Origin: a bacterium | Lineage (GTDB): Bacteria > Babelota > Babeliae > Babelales > Babelaceae | Reading direction: 5' to 3' | DNA: 10,097 nt | NCBI GenBank assembly: GCA_021847535.1 | Contig: JAJZMR010000039.1 | Location: 1 to 10,097 of the forward strand | Shown here: positions 7,050 to 10,097 of the stretch, piece by piece | Position numbering within the stretch: position 1 is the first letter of the stretch | How the letters are laid out: each line of letters starts with the position of its first letter | Program-made: the position numbers and the translations under genes | The notes under the pieces: generated by a model | What the model was told of the DNA's origin: nothing | Database searches by the model: none | Seen by the model: only the letters and a program-made list of their open reading frames with translations

Positions 7050-7085
7050 AAGAAATATTCATTTACATCTGTAGATAAGGTCTGT

Positions 7086-9719
7086 ATGAAAAAAAATAGA
7101 TTTAAACAATTTCCCCTTGATGCGCGTGTTGTTGCACTCACATTGGTAGTTCTTGGAGTTCTTTTTCTCGTTGTTGCTCCTATTATTGATACAGTACGGT
7201 CAGTGAAAAATTTTGATCTTACTGAATTTTTGCATTACATCGATAATAAAAAAATAAAAAATGTTTCTATCCAGGGTCAGGAGGCAAGTGGCGAATTAAT
7301 AACCGGAGAACAATTTAAAACGACATTACCCGAAGGTTACCAGGCAGAAGCACTTGTGCAACGTGGTGGGGCTGTAAAAGTCACGATAGTTCCTGTAAAT
7401 CAATCGTATTGGTGGCAGATACTTATTCTTGGCCTTCTGCTGGTGATAACACCCCTTGGATTATGGTTTGGATATAGAAAAATGAATGCAAAAGATTCTG
7501 GAGGGGGAATTTTTGGTCTCAGTAAGAATAAGGCCCGCCTTTTTATGCCTTCCGAGATTAAGACACGTTTCAGCGATGTTGCTGGAGCATCTGACGCCAA
7601 AGAAGCCTTACAAGATGTTGTTGACTACCTTAAGTATCCAGAAAAATATCGCCGATCGGGTGCACATGTGCCACGTGGTGTTCTTTTTATCGGAGAACCG
7701 GGCAATGGCAAGACATTATTGGCAAAAGCGCTTGCAGGAGAAGTTCATTGTCCATTTCTTTCAACGACTGGATCGGATTTTATAGAAGTCTTTGTCGGCG
7801 TTGGTGCGGCACGAATCAGGGATCTTTTTGCTCAAGCGCGTAAGTTATCCCCTTGTATCATATTTATTGATGAAATTGATGCAGTTGGGCGTGAGCGTGG
7901 GGCTGGTATTGGTGGAGGCAACGATGAGCGTGAGCAGACCTTAAATCAGCTCTTAACAGAGTTAGATGGTTTTGATTCTGCTGGTGTGCCTGTTATTGTG
8001 ATTGCAGCTACCAATAGACCTGAGGTTTTGGATAAGGCGTTGCTTCGGCCAGGTAGGTTTGATCGAAGAATTGTTATTCCTTTTCCTGATTACAAAGCTC
8101 GCCTTGATATTTTAAAAATTCACGCCCGTTCTTTGCAAATTGATGAATCAGTTGATTTTGAAGTGATTGCAGGAAAAACATCTGGTTTTAGTGGTGCCGA
8201 TTTGGCACATCTTATGAATCAGGCAGCTTTATACGCTGCGCGTGGCGATAGAAGTTTTATTACTCGTGAAGATATTGAGCGTGCGCATAAACATATTTTA
8301 GAATCGCGTAGTACTGAAAGCGCTGAAGGCGGTGCGCAGGTGAGTATGCTCATGCCCGCTCAAGTAACGACAAAGTTTACTGATGTTGCTGGTGCCTATG
8401 AGGCAAAGCAAGAGTTGCTTGAAGTAGTAGATTTTCTTATTCGTCCAGAAAAATATACACGCCTTGGCGCGCAAATACCTAAAGGGGTTTTGTTAACGGG
8501 TGACCCGGGTAATGGTAAAACGCTATTGGCCAAGGCTGTTGCCGGTGAATCAGGGCGGCCCTTTTTTGCGGTGAGCGGGTCTTCTTTTATTGAACAATAT
8601 GTTGGTGTTGGGGCCAAACGTGTGCGAGAACTTTTTGCGCAGGCCCGCAAGCATGCGCCAAGTATTATATTTATTGATGAAATTGATGCTATTGGCGGCA
8701 AGCGTGTTGATGCCTCTGGCGGTGGGGACCGTGAATATGCCCAAACCCTTAATCAATTACTTACTGAAATGGATGGGTTTTCAACGGTGCAGGCATCTGT
8801 TATTGTGATTGCTGCGACAAACAGGGTTGATATTCTTGATGCGGCGTTATTGCGTCCAGGACGATTTGATCGAACGGTCTCCGTTCCGTATCCAAATATT
8901 CAGGCTCGCGAAGAGATTTTGCAGGTGCATTTACGTAAGGTTTCTTATGATCCTGCAATTCGCTTAGATGTTTTGGCCCGTGCGACGGTCGGTTTTTCAG
9001 GCGCTTCACTGGCTAATATGGTTAATGAGGCTGCCATTATGGCGGCCCAAGAGGGAAAAGAGTTTGTAGATAGTCATAATTTTAATGAAGCCCGTGATAA
9101 GATTATGATGGGCAAACAGATGAATTCTATCAAAATGAGACCTGAAGAGCTTAAAATGACCGCTTATCATGAGGCTGGGCATGCCTTGGTGGCACTAATG
9201 TTGCCTGAAGATAGGCCGATGACGCTCTATAAAATGACTATTTTGCCGCGTGGTCGATCTTTGGGGTCAGCCCATTATATTCCTGAGCATGAACGTTATT
9301 CGACTTCTAAAAATGAGATGTTGGCTGATATAGCCGTCTCTTTGGGTGGTCGGGCTGCTGAGGAATTGGTCTTTGGTAAAATTTCTTCTGGTGCGCTGGG
9401 AGATTTTAAGAGTGCTACGACAACTGCCCATCATATGGTTTGTCAGTATGGGATGTCTGACCAATTGGGTAAGGTTATATATGATAACCAGTATAGAGAG
9501 TCTGCCTATTCGCCTGAAACTGCTCGATTGATTGACCAGGAGGTCAAGACTATTATAGATAGGCAATATGCCCGTGCAATGGATATTTTGAAGAACAATA
9601 GGGATAAGCTTGAGCTTCTTGCTCAAGAAGTATTGGTAAAAGAGACGCTTTATGCGGATGAAATTTATCGGTTGCTTGAAATACCGCCGCGCGAAAGCCA
9701 TAGGATTGATATTGTATAA
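7086..9719 (+). CDS. ftsH: FtsH-family membrane AAA+ zinc protease with two tandem AAA+ modules
   Basis: The product has 877 residues against about 610-650 for usual FtsH. In order it has TM1 (about 15-34), an FtsH_ext-like extracytoplasmic domain (about 42-106), TM2 (about 108-129), AAA+ module 1 (about 154-420), AAA+ module 2 (about 423-690) and an M41 peptidase domain (about 690-877). Both modules have Walker A (GEPGNGKT, Lys209; GDPGNGKT, Lys478), Walker B FIDEIDA (Asp262/Glu263; Asp531/Glu532), an aromatic pore loop (FVGVG; YVGVG) and the LLRPGRFDR arginine-finger region. The protease has HEAGH (695-699) and a GALGDF aspartate (Asp773) as the likely third zinc ligand. FtsH hexamers extract and degrade membrane and regulatory proteins using ATP. 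The ATG at 7086 follows TAAGG and sits behind the promoter; a TTG at 7020 in frame is rejected. The extra module is the oddity; all parts look active. Confidence 0.93.
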   Translation: MKKNRFKQFPLDARVVALTLVVLGVLFLVVAPIIDTVRSVKNFDLTEFLHYIDNKKIKNVSIQGQEASGELITGEQFKTTLPEGYQAEALVQRGGAVKVTIVPVNQSYWWQILILGLLLVITPLGLWFGYRKMNAKDSGGGIFGLSKNKARLFMPSEIKTRFSDVAGASDAKEALQDVVDYLKYPEKYRRSGAHVPRGVLFIGEPGNGKTLLAKALAGEVHCPFLSTTGSDFIEVFVGVGAARIRDLFAQARKLSPCIIFIDEIDAVGRERGAGIGGGNDEREQTLNQLLTELDGFDSAGVPVIVIAATNRPEVLDKALLRPGRFDRRIVIPFPDYKARLDILKIHARSLQIDESVDFEVIAGKTSGFSGADLAHLMNQAALYAARGDRSFITREDIERAHKHILESRSTESAEGGAQVSMLMPAQVTTKFTDVAGAYEAKQELLEVVDFLIRPEKYTRLGAQIPKGVLLTGDPGNGKTLLAKAVAGESGRPFFAVSGSSFIEQYVGVGAKRVRELFAQARKHAPSIIFIDEIDAIGGKRVDASGGGDREYAQTLNQLLTEMDGFSTVQASVIVIAATNRVDILDAALLRPGRFDRTVSVPYPNIQAREEILQVHLRKVSYDPAIRLDVLARATVGFSGASLANMVNEAAIMAAQEGKEFVDSHNFNEARDKIMMGKQMNSIKMRPEELKMTAYHEAGHALVALMLPEDRPMTLYKMTILPRGRSLGSAHYIPEHERYSTSKNEMLADIAVSLGGRAAEELVFGKISSGALGDFKSATTTAHHMVCQYGMSDQLGKVIYDNQYRESAYSPETARLIDQEVKTIIDRQYARAMDILKNNRDKLELLAQEVLVKETLYADEIYRLLEIPPRESHRIDIV
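7545..9120 (+). repeat. Internal tandem duplication within ftsH (two AAA+ copies)
   Basis: Copy 1 starts at 7545 ([15 protein letters not shown]) and copy 2 at 8352 ([15 protein letters not shown]). Every landmark is shifted by exactly 269 residues (807 bp), and no gap is needed over about 250 residues. A hand count gives about 139 of 251 identical residues (about 55%). The repeat includes the linker ahead of the AAA+ core, so the duplicated unit is linker plus ATPase. The DNA copies have diverged widely, so this is an old event, not an assembly stutter. Confidence 0.85.
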
Positions 9720-9755
9720 AGTTGAGAATTTGTTACAATAAAAGAGTATTTCCCG

Positions 9756-9770
9756 CGGGCAGTCGGCCCG
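9756..9770 (+). other. GC-rich stem-loop between ftsH and rpmB
   Basis: CGGGC and GCCCG form a perfect five-base stem around AGTCG, beside the palindrome CCCGCGGG (9752-9759). This is a GC island in AT-rich surroundings. No run of T follows on either strand, so it is not a clear intrinsic terminator. It could be a partial or factor-assisted terminator of ftsH or part of the rpmB leader. Confidence 0.35.
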
Positions 9771-9785
9771 AGTAATGTAATAAAA

Positions 9786-9818
9786 AGTATAAAAACTACA
9801 TAAGCATCTGTTTATACT
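9786..9818 (+). repeat. Inverted repeat in the rpmB leader
   Basis: AGTATAAA (9786-9793) and TTTATACT (9811-9818) are exact reverse complements eight bases long with a 17-base spacer. The right arm ends nine bases before the Shine-Dalgarno site of rpmB. It could be an RNA hairpin in the leader or a protein-binding site; AT-rich chance pairing is also possible. Confidence 0.4.
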
Positions 9819-9842
9819 CCCTGGTGAAAGGAAAATTTAAAA

Positions 9843-10046
9843 ATGTCACGTATATGTGCTATATGCGATAAGCGTCCTCATGTTGGTAATATCGTGAGCC
9901 ACGCAAATAATAAAACGAAAAAATGGATATATCCTAATGTTCATACGATGCGTTATGTTATTCCATCCTCTGGCAAAAATACTGTTTATCGTGCAAGTGT
10001 CTGCACCAAATGTGTTAAAGCTAGAAAAGTACAAAAAGTAATTTAA
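9843..10046 (+). CDS. rpmB: 50S ribosomal protein L28 (zinc-binding form)
   Basis: The 67-residue product is a short, basic L28. It has MSRICAICDKRPHVGN at the start, the family core VSHANNKTKKWIYPNV, and VCTKCVKARKV at the end. Two CxxC pairs, Cys5/Cys8 and Cys54/Cys57, mark the zinc-carrying form; many bacteria also or instead use a cysteine-free version. L28 is part of the large ribosomal subunit near the E site. AAAGGA (9827-9832) lies ten bases before the ATG. The 123-base gap after ftsH contains a GC-rich stem-loop and an inverted repeat. A weak promoter (TTGTAT 9712-9717, TACAAT 9734-9739, 16-base gap) overlaps the end of ftsH and could start its transcript. Confidence 0.95.
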   Translation: MSRICAICDKRPHVGNIVSHANNKTKKWIYPNVHTMRYVIPSSGKNTVYRASVCTKCVKARKVQKVI

Positions 10047-10070
10047 TTATCTAGATGAAAGATTGATCGC

Positions 10071-10097
10071 ATGGCTAATAAAAAGTCTGAGATCGGA
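10071..10097 (+). CDS. Possible start of a further gene, cut by the window end
   Basis: An ATG 24 bases after the rpmB stop opens nine codons (MANKKSEIG) that run off the end of the window. Only a weak purine-rich stretch, GATGAAAGAT, lies upstream. The frame is open but too short to identify. The short spacing would fit co-transcription with rpmB. Confidence 0.35.

Noticed and set aside
7020..7085. In-frame TTG start giving a 22-residue longer FtsH
   Set aside because: The TTG falls in the likely -35 box of a promoter whose -10 is at 7044-7049. The ATG at 7086 has TAAGG at proper spacing and gives a normal FtsH N-terminus.
9267..9701. 144-codon antisense frame inside ftsH
   Set aside because: It is a shadow of a strongly conserved protease domain, and its translation shows no recognisable domain. 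The same holds for the other antisense frames in ftsH and for the 6363-6710 frame opposite the HdeD-like genes.
9756..9780. Intrinsic terminator after ftsH
   Set aside because: The stem is only five pairs and no T-run follows on either strand, so it is listed only as a stem-loop.

Overview
The window reads as chromosomal DNA of a moderately AT-rich Gram-negative bacterium with tightly packed genes. A Tol (trans-envelope) system implies an outer membrane. Ordinary Shine-Dalgarno sites, sigma70-like promoters and the standard bacterial code fit all genes. Nothing marks a phage, plasmid, insertion sequence, CRISPR array, tRNA or rRNA. A compact lineage such as Dependentiae (TM6) is a possible source, but that is a weak guess from gene style; no marker here decides it.

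Layout. Positions 1-2599 (+) hold the end of tolQ, then tolR, a tolA/tonB-like gene and tolB, each overlapping the next; no pal gene follows. Positions 2585-3487 (-) hold a stand-alone LigD-type polymerase (AEP/PrimPol fold) whose 3' end overlaps tolB by 15 bp. A good promoter at 3539-3568 drives a secreted helical protein of unknown function (3640-4065) overlapped by a CapA-family metallophosphoesterase (4031-4981), which appears to lack the segment with the family's HWG metal-binding motif. A SAM-dependent methyltransferase follows (5065-5820, no visible Shine-Dalgarno). Next come two HdeD/DUF308 six-helix membrane proteins on the minus strand (6934 down to 5832), coupled by an ATGA overlap. 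Divergent from them is ftsH (7086-9719), and then ribosomal protein L28 (9843-10046) and the first nine codons of another possible gene.

The most unusual item is FtsH. It carries two complete, apparently active AAA+ ATPase modules in tandem ahead of the M41 zinc-protease domain, whereas ordinary FtsH has one. The two modules align without a gap over about 250 residues at about 55% identity by hand count, with a 269-residue period, so this looks like an old internal duplication. Second in interest is the CapA-like protein with an apparent in-frame loss in its active site.

Functionally, the Tol genes form an envelope-energised machine, FtsH provides membrane protein quality control, and the HdeD-like, CapA-like and small secreted proteins are envelope or membrane proteins of uncertain role. 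LigD-Pol is a DNA-repair polymerase with no Ku or ligase gene visible nearby.
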